Below are positions 7,904 to 16,517 of a stretch of DNA of 64,000 nt, piece after piece (the stretch's first letter is position 1; each line of letters opens with the position of its first letter). Both the position numbers and the translations under genes were made by a program. Location: positions 372,001 to 436,000 of the forward strand of contig NZ_RQHS01000019.1 in NCBI RefSeq assembly GCF_004770895.1. The letters run 5' to 3'. The stretch is from Leptospira dzoumogneensis. GTDB lineage: Bacteria > Spirochaetota > Leptospiria > Leptospirales > Leptospiraceae. A model generated the notes under the pieces. It was not told the origin of the DNA and did no database searches. It worked only from the letters and a program-made list of their open reading frames with translations.

Positions 7904-9697
7904 ATGGAAGAGAAAAGTCTACTCGTTACCGCCATAATTCTACTAAGCACAGCCGTCTTATGTGTTCCTATTTTCAAAAAATTAGGAATAGGATCCATCA
8001 TAGGTTATGTCGTAGGAGGAATTCTGATCGGGCCTCATGGGGTCCGACTTGTGACCGGCGGGATCGAGATCATGCATTTTGCGGAATTCGGTGTGGTCCT
8101 TCTACTCTTTTTGATCGGGTTGGAGCTCCGACCTCAGACTCTTTGGGTGCTCCGAAAACCTGTTTTCGGAATGGGATTTTTCCAAGTAGCGGTTTCTTCA
8201 CTTTTATTAGGCGGATTGATCGGTTATCTATTCCAATTAGGCCTTGTCTCTTCGATCATATTAGGGATTAGTTTATCACTTTCTTCTACTGCGTTTGCTC
8301 TTCAATCCTTGGCGGAAAAAAACCAGCTCAATACTTCTTACGGAAGATCCGCATTTGCAATCCTTCTCTTCCAGGATTTAGCAGTGATCCCTGTAATGGC
8401 AATTCTTCCTTTGGCAGCTTTAGAACCGGGACAAACCGCTCATAGTGGATTAAATTTTTATAAATTAGGAACTGCGATTGCAGCTATTCTTTTGGTGATC
8501 TTAAGCGGACGTTTTTTGATGAGACCTCTTTTCAGAATGATCGCTGCCACCGGAAATCACGAAATTTTCGTAGCTCTCTCTTTGGTGTTAGTACTTGGAG
8601 TTTCTTTTGCAATGGAAAAGGTAGGGCTTTCCATGGCACTAGGTTCTTTTTTAGGAGGAGTGTTACTCGCAGATTCAGAATACAGACATGAGTTAGAAGC
8701 GAACTTAGAACCTTTTAAGGGATTATTATTAGGTCTATTCTTCCTTGCAGTTGGAATGTCCATGAATCTGGAAATTCTGATCAATCATCCATTCTTGATC
8801 TTAGGTCTTGCGGTCGGATTAATGTCAGTAAAAGGGATCGTTCTTTTCGTATTAGGAAAGATCGCAAAACTTACTTCCGATTCTTCTTCAAATCTTGCGG
8901 TCAGCATTTCTCAGGGTGGGGAATTTGCATTCGTGATCCTGAATGTGGCTGCACAACTCAGCGTTCTTTCTAAAGAAACCACCGATTATTCCATCGTAAT
9001 CGTTACTGCTTCCATGATACTCACTCCTTTTGCAGGCATCATTAAGGAAAAAGTAATAGATCCTTATTTACACGAAGAAGAGGAAAGACCTGCGGATCCA
9101 ATTTACGAAAAAAACCGTGTGATCATCGCAGGATTCGGAAGGGTTGGACAGATCATCTCCAGGATGTTGTATCTACATAAGATCAGATTCACTGCATTAG
9201 AGCATAACGCAGACCAGGTAAATGCTGCCAGAAAATTCGGCCATAAAATCTATTACGGAGATGCAAGCAGGCTAGATCTATTGACTGCTGCAGGAGCAGC
9301 CCAAGCGGAAATACTTGTACTTGCTATCCAAGACGCAGAGTTATCCGTAAAGATCGCTAAAATCGCTAAAGAAAATTTTCCAAACTTAAGGATCGTTGCA
9401 AGGGCCAGAAATAGATCCCATTATTTCGATCTGATGGAACTGGGAATTGAAACAATACGAAGAGATACGTTTGCTTCTTCCTTGGAACTTGCTGAAGAAA
9501 CCTTAAAAGATCTGGGATTTTTACCTTCGGAAGTAAAATACTTCATCCAAAAGTTCAGGGATTATGATGAGGCAATGGTCAAAGATCAATTCAAACTCAG
9601 ACATAACGAAAAAGAACTGATCGCTTATTCTAAAAATGCAGTCCGCCAGTTAGAGGAAGCTTTCGCTGCGGATATGTTACAGAAAGAAGCTTCTTAG
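7904..9697 (+). CDS. Kef-type K+/H+ (CPA2) antiporter with RCK/TrkA-N domain
   Basis: About 380 residues of membrane helices (GYVVGGILIGPHGV, LLLFLIGLELRP, SSTAFALQ, FQDLAVIP, all CPA2 hallmarks) are followed by a cytoplasmic NAD-binding RCK domain with intact VIIAGFGRVGQ and a downstream acidic ALEHNADQV. It probably exports K+ in exchange for H+ under electrophile or pH stress. The ATG at 7904 with AGGAAG at 7891-7896 is preferred over the TTG at 7901. No KefF/KefG partner is adjacent. Divergent from the porin gene. Confidence 0.88.
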   Translation: MEEKSLLVTAIILLSTAVLCVPIFKKLGIGSIIGYVVGGILIGPHGVRLVTGGIEIMHFAEFGVVLLLFLIGLELRPQTLWVLRKPVFGMGFFQVAVSSLLLGGLIGYLFQLGLVSSIILGISLSLSSTAFALQSLAEKNQLNTSYGRSAFAILLFQDLAVIPVMAILPLAALEPGQTAHSGLNFYKLGTAIAAILLVILSGRFLMRPLFRMIAATGNHEIFVALSLVLVLGVSFAMEKVGLSMALGSFLGGVLLADSEYRHELEANLEPFKGLLLGLFFLAVGMSMNLEILINHPFLILGLAVGLMSVKGIVLFVLGKIAKLTSDSSSNLAVSISQGGEFAFVILNVAAQLSVLSKETTDYSIVIVTASMILTPFAGIIKEKVIDPYLHEEEERPADPIYEKNRVIIAGFGRVGQIISRMLYLHKIRFTALEHNADQVNAARKFGHKIYYGDASRLDLLTAAGAAQAEILVLAIQDAELSVKIAKIAKENFPNLRIVARARNRSHYFDLMELGIETIRRDTFASSLELAEETLKDLGFLPSEVKYFIQKFRDYDEAMVKDQFKLRHNEKELIAYSKNAVRQLEEAFAADMLQKEAS

Positions 9698-9700
9698 CAC

Positions 9701-9729
9701 ATGGATCCCTATAAACATTAGGGATCCAT
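9701..9729. terminator. Perfect inverted repeat between convergent genes
   Basis: ATGGATCCCTA (9701-9711) and TAGGGATCCAT (9719-9729) are perfect complements around a 7-nt loop. There is no U tract on either side, so it may be a factor-assisted or weak terminator, or an mRNA 3' end stabiliser, for the antiporter and the convergent secreted-protein gene. Confidence 0.5.
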
Positions 9730-9749
9730 CTGAGATACCGGAAAAACGA

Positions 9750-10370
9750 TCAAAGATCGTCTGCAGGATTAGAAGTCGCAGGCTTTTTAATACCTACTAA
9801 TAAACTGGAAAACTCGGAAGCTTTCCATACTCCCTTAGCATTTCTTTTTACGGTCACAGGCCTTGGAGTATCAGCTCCGGAAGAAGGAAGAAATAATTTT
9901 TTCTGTCCCGACTCTTCCGTTCCACTGAAACGATTCGAAGTCAGAGTAAAATTATAAGGAGGGTTAGTAGGTTTATAACCATTTTGGAAAGAAGAACCGG
10001 GAAGATAGGAACCTATCAGATAAGGGTGCTGCTCTAACTGTCTTTTCACTAGATCGATCGTGTTCCGATTGATATTAAAACCTTTGTATCCATTGGAAGA
10101 AGTATCGGAAATGAGAGAATTAGCATCCAAGCAGATGATCAGCGCCTTCTTACCTTCTTCCGCATTTTTGGAATAAATAGAAAGAGCCGCCAAAAGAACG
10201 ATAACCGCTCCTTGAGAAGTGCCCGCATTCGCATCTCTAAACGATTCGAAAGAAGAAAAATCAGCAGGCCAAGAATTTGCAGTTACTGTATAGGTTTCAT
10301 TTTGAGCGGATAAGGTTCCCACAAACAAGATCATCCATAGAACAGGAACATATTTTAGAATTCGGTTCAT
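9750..10370 (-). CDS. Secreted protein of unknown function
   Basis: 206 residues from the ATG at 10368-10370, starting with a signal peptide (MNRILKYVPVLWMILFVGTLSAQ) cleaved near AQ-N. The mature part includes GAVIVLLAALSIYSKNAEEGKK and a C-terminal stretch KNAKGVWKASEFSSLLVGI. No cysteine follows the signal peptide, so it is secreted or periplasmic rather than a lipoprotein. The frame is open to 10493 but that extension has no signal-like start. Family not recognised. Divergent from the broken ZIP gene. Confidence 0.6.
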   Translation of the reverse strand: MNRILKYVPVLWMILFVGTLSAQNETYTVTANSWPADFSSFESFRDANAGTSQGAVIVLLAALSIYSKNAEEGKKALIICLDANSLISDTSSNGYKGFNINRNTIDLVKRQLEQHPYLIGSYLPGSSFQNGYKPTNPPYNFTLTSNRFSGTEESGQKKLFLPSSGADTPRPVTVKRNAKGVWKASEFSSLLVGIKKPATSNPADDL

Positions 10371-10504
10371 AATCGCACCACTGGTCCAAAGAGTGAGGTC
10401 AGATTTAAATACGAAGTAAAAACAAGTCCAGAAAAAACTTTCTGACAAAATAAGATTTAGAAATTCTATTGCGGATTCCTTTGAGAAAATCAAAACCTGG
10501 TTCC

Positions 10505-11117
10505 ATGTCTTCTAATATCATATTCTCCGGATTTTTAGCAAGTTTAGCCGCGGGGCTCTGCACCGGGCATCGTAATCTTAGGACTTTTATTCGGTGTTGG
10601 GATCCTATTTTTAATTCACAAATATTCTCCTCATGAACATTTCATTTCAGGAAAAGAAGGACCGGATACAAAAGCTCTTAGCAGGATCTGGTTATTCGTA
10701 GTAGCGATCACTCTTCATAATTTTCCGGAGGGAATGGCAGTAGGAGTCGGGATCGCTGGAGACGGATTATCTTCCGGGCTTTCTCTTGCAACAGGAATAG
10801 GTATCCAAAATATTCCGGAAGGTTTGGCGGTAGCAGTGTCACTTCTATCCGTAAAATATTCCAAGCTTCAATCTTTCAGCATCGCGTTTTTAACGGGATT
10901 GATAGAACCGATCGGAGGATTGGTCGGAAGTTTTGCGGTATCTATCGCGGGACCGATGATGCCCTGGACAATGGGATTTGCAGCAGGTGCGATGTTGTTT
11001 ATCATAGTCGGTGAGATCATTCCGGAAACTCATAAGAGAGGATTCCACGACTTCTCCGCTTTGACCCTGATCTTCGGGTTTGTATTTATGATGTATTTAG
11101 ATACGATCTTTGGTTGA
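10505..11117 (+). pseudogene. ZIP/GufA-type metal transporter gene with internal deletion and frameshift
   Basis: ATG at 10505 reads MSSNIIFSGFLASLAAGLCTG, a typical ZIP first helix, then runs into a stop in that frame. The rest of the family continues in another frame from 10560 (APGIVILGLLFGVG), with ITLHNFPEGMAVGVG, then GIQNIPEGLAVAVSLL, the ZIP metal-site helices, to the stop at 11115-11117. About 205 codons remain where ZIP proteins of this type have about 260-270, so roughly 60 residues of the first helices are missing. The two halves meet at GCACCGGG (10560-10567), readable in both frames. An ATG at 10734 could allow expression of a C-terminal fragment only. Confidence 0.75.
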
Positions 11118-11132
11118 TGGGGGGAAGTTTTT

Positions 11133-11203
11133 GCGGGCAGAGGGACTCGAACCCTCACTAGAAGCTTGGAAGGCTACGGTGCTAGCCATTACACCATGCC
11201 CGC
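11133..11203 (-). tRNA. tRNA-Gly (anticodon TCC)
   Basis: 71-nt cloverleaf on the minus strand: acceptor GCGGGCA/TGCCCGC (7 bp), D arm GTGT/GCAC, anticodon loop CTTCCAA with TCC, 4-nt variable loop, and T arm GAGGG-TTCGAGT-CCCTC. The anticodon stem GTAGC/GCTTC has one U-U mismatch at the second pair. CCA is not encoded. The T loop and acceptor are canonical, so it is probably functional. Confidence 0.93.
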
Positions 11204-11267
11204 GATAGACAAAAGTCAGTTTTTGGTTGGTGGGCGGGATGTCAATCGAAAAGAATGTTTTTTAAGT

Positions 11268-12800
11268 ATGTGGGAATCCGAACTTCAAAATTGGGAAAAT
11301 GTCTTTCCGGCGTTCAAGGCGTATCGGGATGAATTCCGTAATATCTATCATCTTAGGAATATTGGAAGTGTATTACATTGGGACATGGAGATCGGTATCC
11401 CGAGTGATGGCTTAGGTGAAAGAGGTGACCAACTTAGTTTTCTTTCCGGGCTTGCTCATAAATCTTTTATAGGTGATTCGTTTCGTAGTCTGGCGGAGAA
11501 AGCAAGAGAAGAGAACTCCCGTTCTGATGCTCCGGGCAAATCTCTCAGAGAAAGAGAACTGAATTTATTATTCAAAGATCTGGATCGCTCTTCTTGTTTG
11601 CCAATTTCTTGGGTCGAAGAATTTTCCAAGGTCACAAGTCAGGCACATTCTATTTGGGTGGATGCAAGAAAGAAGAATGATACTTCTTCTTTTCTTCCTA
11701 CCTTACAAAAGATCCTAGATCTTGTTTTTCAAAAGGCGGATTATTTCGGTTATTCTACGGAAGTGTATGACGCTCTTTTAGATGAATATGAACCGGAAGC
11801 AAAAGCGACGGATCTAGAAGTTCTATTTGCGGATCTTAGAAAATCTTTAGTGCCTTTGATCGCAAAAGCAAAAGATTCTGAGTTTCCTTTTCAGGGAAAT
11901 TTTCCGATCGATTCTCAAATTCCTTTTAATACGAGTCTTCCCGTTCTTTTGGGTTTGCCTGAGTCAGGATTTCGTTTGGATGCAAGCGCTCATCCATTCT
12001 CCACTTCATTAGGTTCTTTTGATAAAAGGATCACCACACGTTATGAAGAATCGGATCCGCTTTCTTCCGTGTATTCCGTTTTGCATGAGACAGGTCACGC
12101 TTTGTATGAAGCAGGGATCTCTTTGATCACAGGAGGTCCTTCTCCTTTAAAAGATTCCGTTTCTTTAGGTGTTCACGAATCTCAAAGCCGTCTTTGGGAA
12201 AACCAAGTGGGAAGATCCAAAGAATTTTGGGAAGGGATCTATCCATTATTTCTGAAAAATTTAGGGATTTCAGAATCTTCTATTCCTTTTTCTAAATTGT
12301 ATTCTTTTGTGAATAGATCTAAACCTTCTTTGATCCGTGTGGAAGCGGACCAGATCACTTATAATCTACATGTGATCCTAAGGTTCCAAATTGAAAGGGC
12401 AATCTTCAAAAAGGAACTGGCTTTAAAAGATCTTTCAGGTGCTTGGAAAGATGGAATGAAGTCTTTGCTGGGTGTGGATGTTCCTGATGATTCCAAAGGA
12501 TTTTTGCAGGATGTTCATTGGAGCGGTGGAGCCTTCGGTTATTTTCCTACTTACTCCTTGGGAAATATTTACGCGGCCCAATTGTATTCCGCCTTCTTGA
12601 AACAGAATCCTAAGTTTAAGGATGAATTGAAAAACAGAGAAACTTCTTCTCTCCTCAATTGGCTTAGAAAACATGTTCACAGTAAGGGTAGAAGTTTGGA
12701 AGCAAAGGAACTCATCCGACAAGCAACCGGAGAAGAACCGAATTCCAAATACTTAGTGGAATATTTGGATTCTAAGATCAAAGAACAAGAGGAAATATGA
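11268..12800 (+). CDS. M32-family metallocarboxypeptidase (Taq type)
   Basis: Releases C-terminal amino acids from peptides; cytoplasmic. 510 residues, the usual M32 length. The zinc motif HETGH is at residues 273-277 (VLHETGHALYEAG), followed by GVHESQSRLWEN with the third-ligand glutamate, and late family blocks DVHWSGGAFGYFPTYSLGN. The open frame begins at 11166 inside the opposite-strand tRNA, so the ATG at 11268 is the reasonable start although no strong Shine-Dalgarno is seen. Its stop overlaps the next gene by 4 nt. Confidence 0.9.
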   Translation: MWESELQNWENVFPAFKAYRDEFRNIYHLRNIGSVLHWDMEIGIPSDGLGERGDQLSFLSGLAHKSFIGDSFRSLAEKAREENSRSDAPGKSLRERELNLLFKDLDRSSCLPISWVEEFSKVTSQAHSIWVDARKKNDTSSFLPTLQKILDLVFQKADYFGYSTEVYDALLDEYEPEAKATDLEVLFADLRKSLVPLIAKAKDSEFPFQGNFPIDSQIPFNTSLPVLLGLPESGFRLDASAHPFSTSLGSFDKRITTRYEESDPLSSVYSVLHETGHALYEAGISLITGGPSPLKDSVSLGVHESQSRLWENQVGRSKEFWEGIYPLFLKNLGISESSIPFSKLYSFVNRSKPSLIRVEADQITYNLHVILRFQIERAIFKKELALKDLSGAWKDGMKSLLGVDVPDDSKGFLQDVHWSGGAFGYFPTYSLGNIYAAQLYSAFLKQNPKFKDELKNRETSSLLNWLRKHVHSKGRSLEAKELIRQATGEEPNSKYLVEYLDSKIKEQEEI

Positions 12801-13141
12801 GCGGAGAAGATAAGGAAGAATTAACTTTAAAGTCCTTCGAAGAATTGTCCTTCTTTGATAATCTTGCGTTGTTTTATTTATGCAATGAAACTCCTCCTCA
12901 AACCTTGGCTCTTGCGTTTTTGGTGGGAGATAAAAAAGTTTGCGGCTCCATGCTGGGGGTTATGGATTCAAAGAGAAGAGCATTTGTTCACGAATTGATG
13001 TCCAAACAAAACGATGTTCCGGACGAAAAAAAACATGCAGCTGCCCAAGGATTACTCATCATCGCAGATGGATTGATCCAGAGAAACCTGATCCGCAAAC
13101 AAGGAAAATTTTATTTCGGAACGGAAAGAGCCGGCTCTTAA
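12797..13141 (+). CDS. Small stand-alone FliG C-terminal-domain-like protein
   Basis: 114 residues, ATGA overlap with the carboxypeptidase, so it is translationally coupled. Read against the FliG C-terminal (torque) domain, residues about 14-102 align without gaps in pattern: FEELSFFDNLALF for FEDIVLLDDRAIQ, then LALAF, an M-x-x-KRRA helix (MDSKRRAFVHELM), and AAQGLLIIADGLIQRNLI for AQQKIINIIRRLEEAGEIV. There is no FliG N or middle domain, so it could not sit in the C-ring as normal FliG does. Role unknown. The homology is judged by eye and needs profile confirmation. Confidence 0.65.
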   Translation: MSGEDKEELTLKSFEELSFFDNLALFYLCNETPPQTLALAFLVGDKKVCGSMLGVMDSKRRAFVHELMSKQNDVPDEKKHAAAQGLLIIADGLIQRNLIRKQGKFYFGTERAGS

Positions 13142-13154
13142 ATAAAGACAATTC

Positions 13155-13481
13155 TTATCTAGGAGTATAATAGATCACCGCTACTCCGAATAAAGCGATC
13201 AATGATCCTATAATATCGTATCTGTCCGGTTGGAACCCATCCATCTTCCAAGCCCATAACAATGACATCACGATAAAAAATCCGCCGTAAGTTGCGTAAA
13301 CTCTTCCGAAAGAAGAAGACTGTAAAGCGGCGACTACTCCATACAAAGCCAAGATCAATCCTCCTGCTATAAGGTAGACTACCGATTTGGATTCTTTATA
13401 CCAAAGCCATACAAGATATCCGCCGCCTATTTCGCAAAGACCTGCAAATATAAAGATCATTATAGATTTAAAATATTCCAT
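13155..13481 (-). CDS. YnfA-family (UPF0060) small membrane protein
   Basis: 108 residues with four hydrophobic helices and the family motifs FAGLCEIGGGYLVWLW, YGVVAALQSSSFGRVYATYGG and DIIGSLIALFGVAVIYY. The family is related to small multidrug transporters, but its physiological substrate is not settled. A terminator at 13527-13560 separates it from the upstream membrane operon, so it has its own promoter. Confidence 0.88.
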   Translation of the reverse strand: MEYFKSIMIFIFAGLCEIGGGYLVWLWYKESKSVVYLIAGGLILALYGVVAALQSSSFGRVYATYGGFFIVMSLLWAWKMDGFQPDRYDIIGSLIALFGVAVIYYTPR

Positions 13482-13526
13482 ATTATGATCTCTTTTTGAA
13501 AGGCGGTTTTTTAGAAGAAGAAAATC

Positions 13527-13560
13527 GATCCGAACCGCATCAAAACGACAGGTTCGGATC
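13527..13560 (-). terminator. Intrinsic terminator of the TetR-adjacent membrane operon
   Basis: GATCCGAACC (13527-13536) and GGTTCGGATC (13551-13560) form a perfect 10-bp stem with a 14-nt loop. On the minus strand the stem is followed by a T-rich run (GATTTTCTTCTTCT). It lies 10 nt past the stop of the upstream gene. Confidence 0.8.
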
Positions 13561-13569
13561 TGAAAACTA

Positions 13570-14379
13570 TTAGATCAGAGGACGACCTAACATTGCATTC
13601 ACAAAGACTGCTCCTACCAAGAGTGCATAGCCGATCGAAACAATTCTTACGCTTAGAACATCCCAACTTTGTTTGATCGCTATAAAAGCGAACAAAGGAA
13701 GAATTTGCAAAGCATGTATCCCCGCAAAATGAGCGATACGAATATCTCCTCCGTTCTTGCTCCAATTTACGATAGGTAATCCGGGACTCCCGTCAGGAAC
13801 TCCTACAGAATGAGCCAGTCTCGCTGACATAAAGACCCCAACCACGGAAGCAATTGCAAAGATCCAAAGAGAGGATCGAACCGCAGTTAAAACTTTAGGA
13901 TCCAACTTGGAACCCAGAAGTCTGAACTTTCTATCCATCATGATCGCAACCGGGATCATCGGAAATATAAACATTCCCATGATACTATAGATCGCTCCAT
14001 CAAGTGCGGAAGATTGGTTAAAATGGGACTGAACTCCTCTTGCGGATTGAAAAGTGATCAGCACTAATTCCACCGCAGTAGAGATCACAAAGTATTTTTC
14101 CACTCTGTCTCTGAAAGTCGGGAAATCTTCCAACAGTTCCAAAAACCAAGCCATAGTCCAAAGAAAGATCCCTATCGAAACGGCAAACTTCAAAGGTTTG
14201 ATCCAAGTATTGGCTCCTACAACGATTCTTGGATCGACTTGGGAAAGAAGAATGTACACCGGTATTAAAAGTAAAGATACTAGCCCGGTATAAAAGCTTA
14301 AGCTTCTATTTTTTCTTAAAGTATGGAAAAAACCTTCCGACTGAGAATGATTCGGATATAAAACGTTAGATGCTTGCAT
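13570..14379 (-). CDS. Polytopic membrane protein, function unknown
   Basis: 269 residues with about seven predicted helices. Conserved-looking polar blocks lie between them: GANTWIKPLKFAVSIG, QSARGVQSHFNQSSALDGAIY and IAHFAGIHALQILPL. The QSxRGxxSHFN and HFAGIHALQ stretches carry histidines that could bind metal or haem, but that is only a suggestion. The start overlaps the upstream ABA4-like gene by 14 nt, so both are one unit. Family name not recognised. Confidence 0.65.
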   Translation of the reverse strand: MQASNVLYPNHSQSEGFFHTLRKNRSLSFYTGLVSLLLIPVYILLSQVDPRIVVGANTWIKPLKFAVSIGIFLWTMAWFLELLEDFPTFRDRVEKYFVISTAVELVLITFQSARGVQSHFNQSSALDGAIYSIMGMFIFPMIPVAIMMDRKFRLLGSKLDPKVLTAVRSSLWIFAIASVVGVFMSARLAHSVGVPDGSPGLPIVNWSKNGGDIRIAHFAGIHALQILPLFAFIAIKQSWDVLSVRIVSIGYALLVGAVFVNAMLGRPLI

Positions 14380-14791
14380 GGCTTCCTCCTTTTCTCCAAC
14401 GAACGATTTGAAATAATAAATAACCGATCGGCCCGAACATCAGTGTGAAAAACAAACAAGGGATCAGTATCCATCTGGAAATTCCCAATACCTCTGCTTC
14501 CTTAGTTTCCCAAATACCAACAAATAAGTCGAATGCAAGATAATGAACCCAACCAGCGAGTAATACCCAAGGATTTGAGAAAAGTTTGGTCACACCTTCT
14601 AAGGACCCGAAATCGAATCCTCCTCTTGCATGCAAAACAAGTATCAGCAAATACAATCCGGAAAGGATCAATGGCCAAACCCCGTTCCTTACCAATAACT
14701 TGGTCACTCTTGCATTTGGCAGGCCCGCGAGTAATAACCAGCCTACAATGGCAAAATTGCTGGCCAGTTTGAATGTCAGTTCTGGAGTCAT
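14366..14791 (-). CDS. ABA4-like (DUF4281) membrane protein
   Basis: 141 residues with four hydrophobic segments. The block FSNPWVLLAGWVHYLAFDLF, then WILIPCLFFTLMFGPIGYLLF, is the ABA4-like signature (plant ABA4 acts in neoxanthin synthesis; bacterial members are uncharacterised). First gene of a two-gene operon with the seven-helix protein. It is divergent from the TetR gene and the TetR operator lies in its promoter region. Confidence 0.8.
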   Translation of the reverse strand: MTPELTFKLASNFAIVGWLLLAGLPNARVTKLLVRNGVWPLILSGLYLLILVLHARGGFDFGSLEGVTKLFSNPWVLLAGWVHYLAFDLFVGIWETKEAEVLGISRWILIPCLFFTLMFGPIGYLLFQIVRWRKGGSHASI

Positions 14792-14863
14792 AAAACCTCG
14801 TCTTTTCCCGATTTGATCCGGGATTTACTTGAAAAATCTATTGTCGGTCCGAGAATGTTACTA

Positions 14864-14886
14864 TTGGTAACACCTAATGTTACCAA
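14864..14886. promoter_or_regulatory. Palindromic operator, probably for the adjacent TetR regulator
   Basis: TTGGTAAC (14864-14871), 7-nt spacer, GTTACCAA (14879-14886): a perfect 8-bp inverted repeat between divergent genes. A third half-site GTTAC (14857-14861) overlaps it to form GTTAC-N5-GTAAC. It lies 27 bp before the TetR start and about 70 bp before the ABA4-like gene, so one regulator could control both directions. Confidence 0.75.
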
Positions 14887-14912
14887 CGTCAACATTTTTT
14901 AGGAAATTTTTT

Positions 14913-15563
14913 ATGCCCGCAAAGAAAAAAATGAAAAAGCCGGAAGGTTCCTACCACCACGGAAATCTAGCGGAAACCCTAAAAACACTGGCTTTAAAAC
15001 GTTTAGAGATCAGCAAAGATTCCGCATTTACCATCAGAGAGATCGCAAGAGAAGCGGGAGTGAGCCATGCAGCAGCTTATAGACATTTCCCTTCTCATAG
15101 GGACCTTCTCGCCCAAATCTCAAAAGATGGATTCATAAAGATCACTGAAGAATTTACAAAAGCGGAGAATGCTTCTTCTCCTTCCGATCCGTTCGATCGA
15201 TTGCAGAAGTTAGGCCTTGCTTATATTTCTTTTTGTTTGGAGAATGTAGGTTACTACAGAGCGATGTGGCATATTGATCTTGGACCTGTAAATGATCTGG
15301 AAGATCTGATGGAAGCAGGTAAAAATTCCTTTTTAAAACTTTGGGAAACGATCCTTCTCTGCGAATCTCAAAAGATCAATAAATTCCAAGCAAGAGAAAT
15401 GGCAACTGCGGCCTGGTCCTTGGTTCACGGATATTCGGTTCTTCTAAACGAATGCCAACTGAATAATCCGCTATTACAAATCGATAAGAGTAATGCTTTG
15501 CGGGAAGCGGAGAAGATCTTACAAATTCTGGATTCAGGTTTGAGGAATAAATCTTACAAGTAG
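14913..15563 (+). CDS. TetR-family transcriptional regulator
   Basis: 216 residues from the ATG at 14913, which has AGGAAA 7 nt upstream. The HTH is clear: FTIREIAREAGVSHAAAYRHF, preceded by the basic SYHHGNLAETL typical of the YcdC/PhdR-like subgroup. The C-terminal part is a helical ligand and dimer domain (AYISFCLENVGYYRAMWH). A possible earlier ATG at 14877 lies inside the operator and is unlikely. It probably represses itself and the divergent membrane operon. Confidence 0.85.
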   Translation: MPAKKKMKKPEGSYHHGNLAETLKTLALKRLEISKDSAFTIREIAREAGVSHAAAYRHFPSHRDLLAQISKDGFIKITEEFTKAENASSPSDPFDRLQKLGLAYISFCLENVGYYRAMWHIDLGPVNDLEDLMEAGKNSFLKLWETILLCESQKINKFQAREMATAAWSLVHGYSVLLNECQLNNPLLQIDKSNALREAEKILQILDSGLRNKSYK

Positions 15564-15568
15564 AACTT

Positions 15569-16384
15569 CTACTCTAAGTAAAAGGAGCCTTGCAGATATA
15601 ATTTGCAGGTTCCTCCGATACGGACTCTTTCCCCTCTATTCTCGCAAACCAAATGTCCGCCTCTCACGGAAGCTTGGTATGCATTCAGTTCCTTCTTCCC
15701 AAATCTATCCGACCAAAAAGGGATCAATGTACAATGAGAAGAACCGGTCACCGGGTCTTCCGGAACTCCTTTAGCAGGAGCAAAAAATCTGGAAACAAAA
15801 TCGTATGATTTCCCATTGTCTGCGGGAGCAGTCACAATCGCAGCAAAGAACGGAAGATTTTTCAATGCTTCATGATTTGGAACTAAATCTCTTATATCCG
15901 ACTCTTTTTCAAAAACGAATAAGATGTCCCTAGCCTTCCAAATCTCTTTTGCTTTTATATTAAAACAAGAAGCAACATCATCCGGAGAATATTCAGTCTT
16001 TACAGGAGGTCTCGCAGGAAAATCCAAATAGTATTTTCCATTCTCTCGAAACACTTCCAAGATCCCGCTCTTAGTATGGAATTTTAAAGAAGAAGGTCCC
16101 GGCTTATCTTCTAATATTTCGTAAACGGCAAATGCAGTTGCCAGAGTTGCATGACCGCAAAGATCCACTTCTACACCTGGAGTGAACCATCTTAGATCAT
16201 ATTCTCCTTTTTCTTTTCTGGGACGAAAGAATGCGGTCTCTGATAGATTATTTTCCGCCGCTAAATCGATAAGTTTGGAGTCTGGCAACCATTCTCCCTC
16301 CCAGGGAACAACTGCTGCCGGATTACCTTTGAATAAGGAATCTGTAAATGCATCTATTTGGAAAATCGTATATTCGGTTTTCAT
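15569..16384 (-). CDS. PhzF-family isomerase/epimerase-like protein
   Basis: 271 residues from the ATG at 16382-16384. Family features: QIDAFTDSLFKGNPAAVV at the N-terminus, NNLSETAFF with the conserved glutamate, RWFTPGVEVDLCGHATLATAF, and PEDPVTGSSHCTLIPFW. PhzF acts on a phenazine precursor; most homologues have unknown substrates and no phenazine genes are near, so the reaction cannot be assigned. The frame begins five codons earlier at 16399. Convergent with the TetR gene, with only 5 nt between stops. Confidence 0.85.
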   Translation of the reverse strand: MKTEYTIFQIDAFTDSLFKGNPAAVVPWEGEWLPDSKLIDLAAENNLSETAFFRPRKEKGEYDLRWFTPGVEVDLCGHATLATAFAVYEILEDKPGPSSLKFHTKSGILEVFRENGKYYLDFPARPPVKTEYSPDDVASCFNIKAKEIWKARDILFVFEKESDIRDLVPNHEALKNLPFFAAIVTAPADNGKSYDFVSRFFAPAKGVPEDPVTGSSHCTLIPFWSDRFGKKELNAYQASVRGGHLVCENRGERVRIGGTCKLYLQGSFYLE

Positions 16385-16517
16385 GTTCGTAAGCATCATT
16401 CCCTATTTTTTCAAAGGAATACAGTGACAGTTTTAATTCTTTTTTCCAATACAGAAAACAATACATCGAATCTTTCAGTAATACGGATTTTAATTTCCAT
16501 ATTGCCGGATAGAGAAT

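Noticed and set aside
11166..11267. N-terminal extension of the M32 carboxypeptidase frame
   Set aside because: It is read through the opposite-strand tRNA-Gly gene and has no similarity to M32; the ATG at 11268 gives the normal length.
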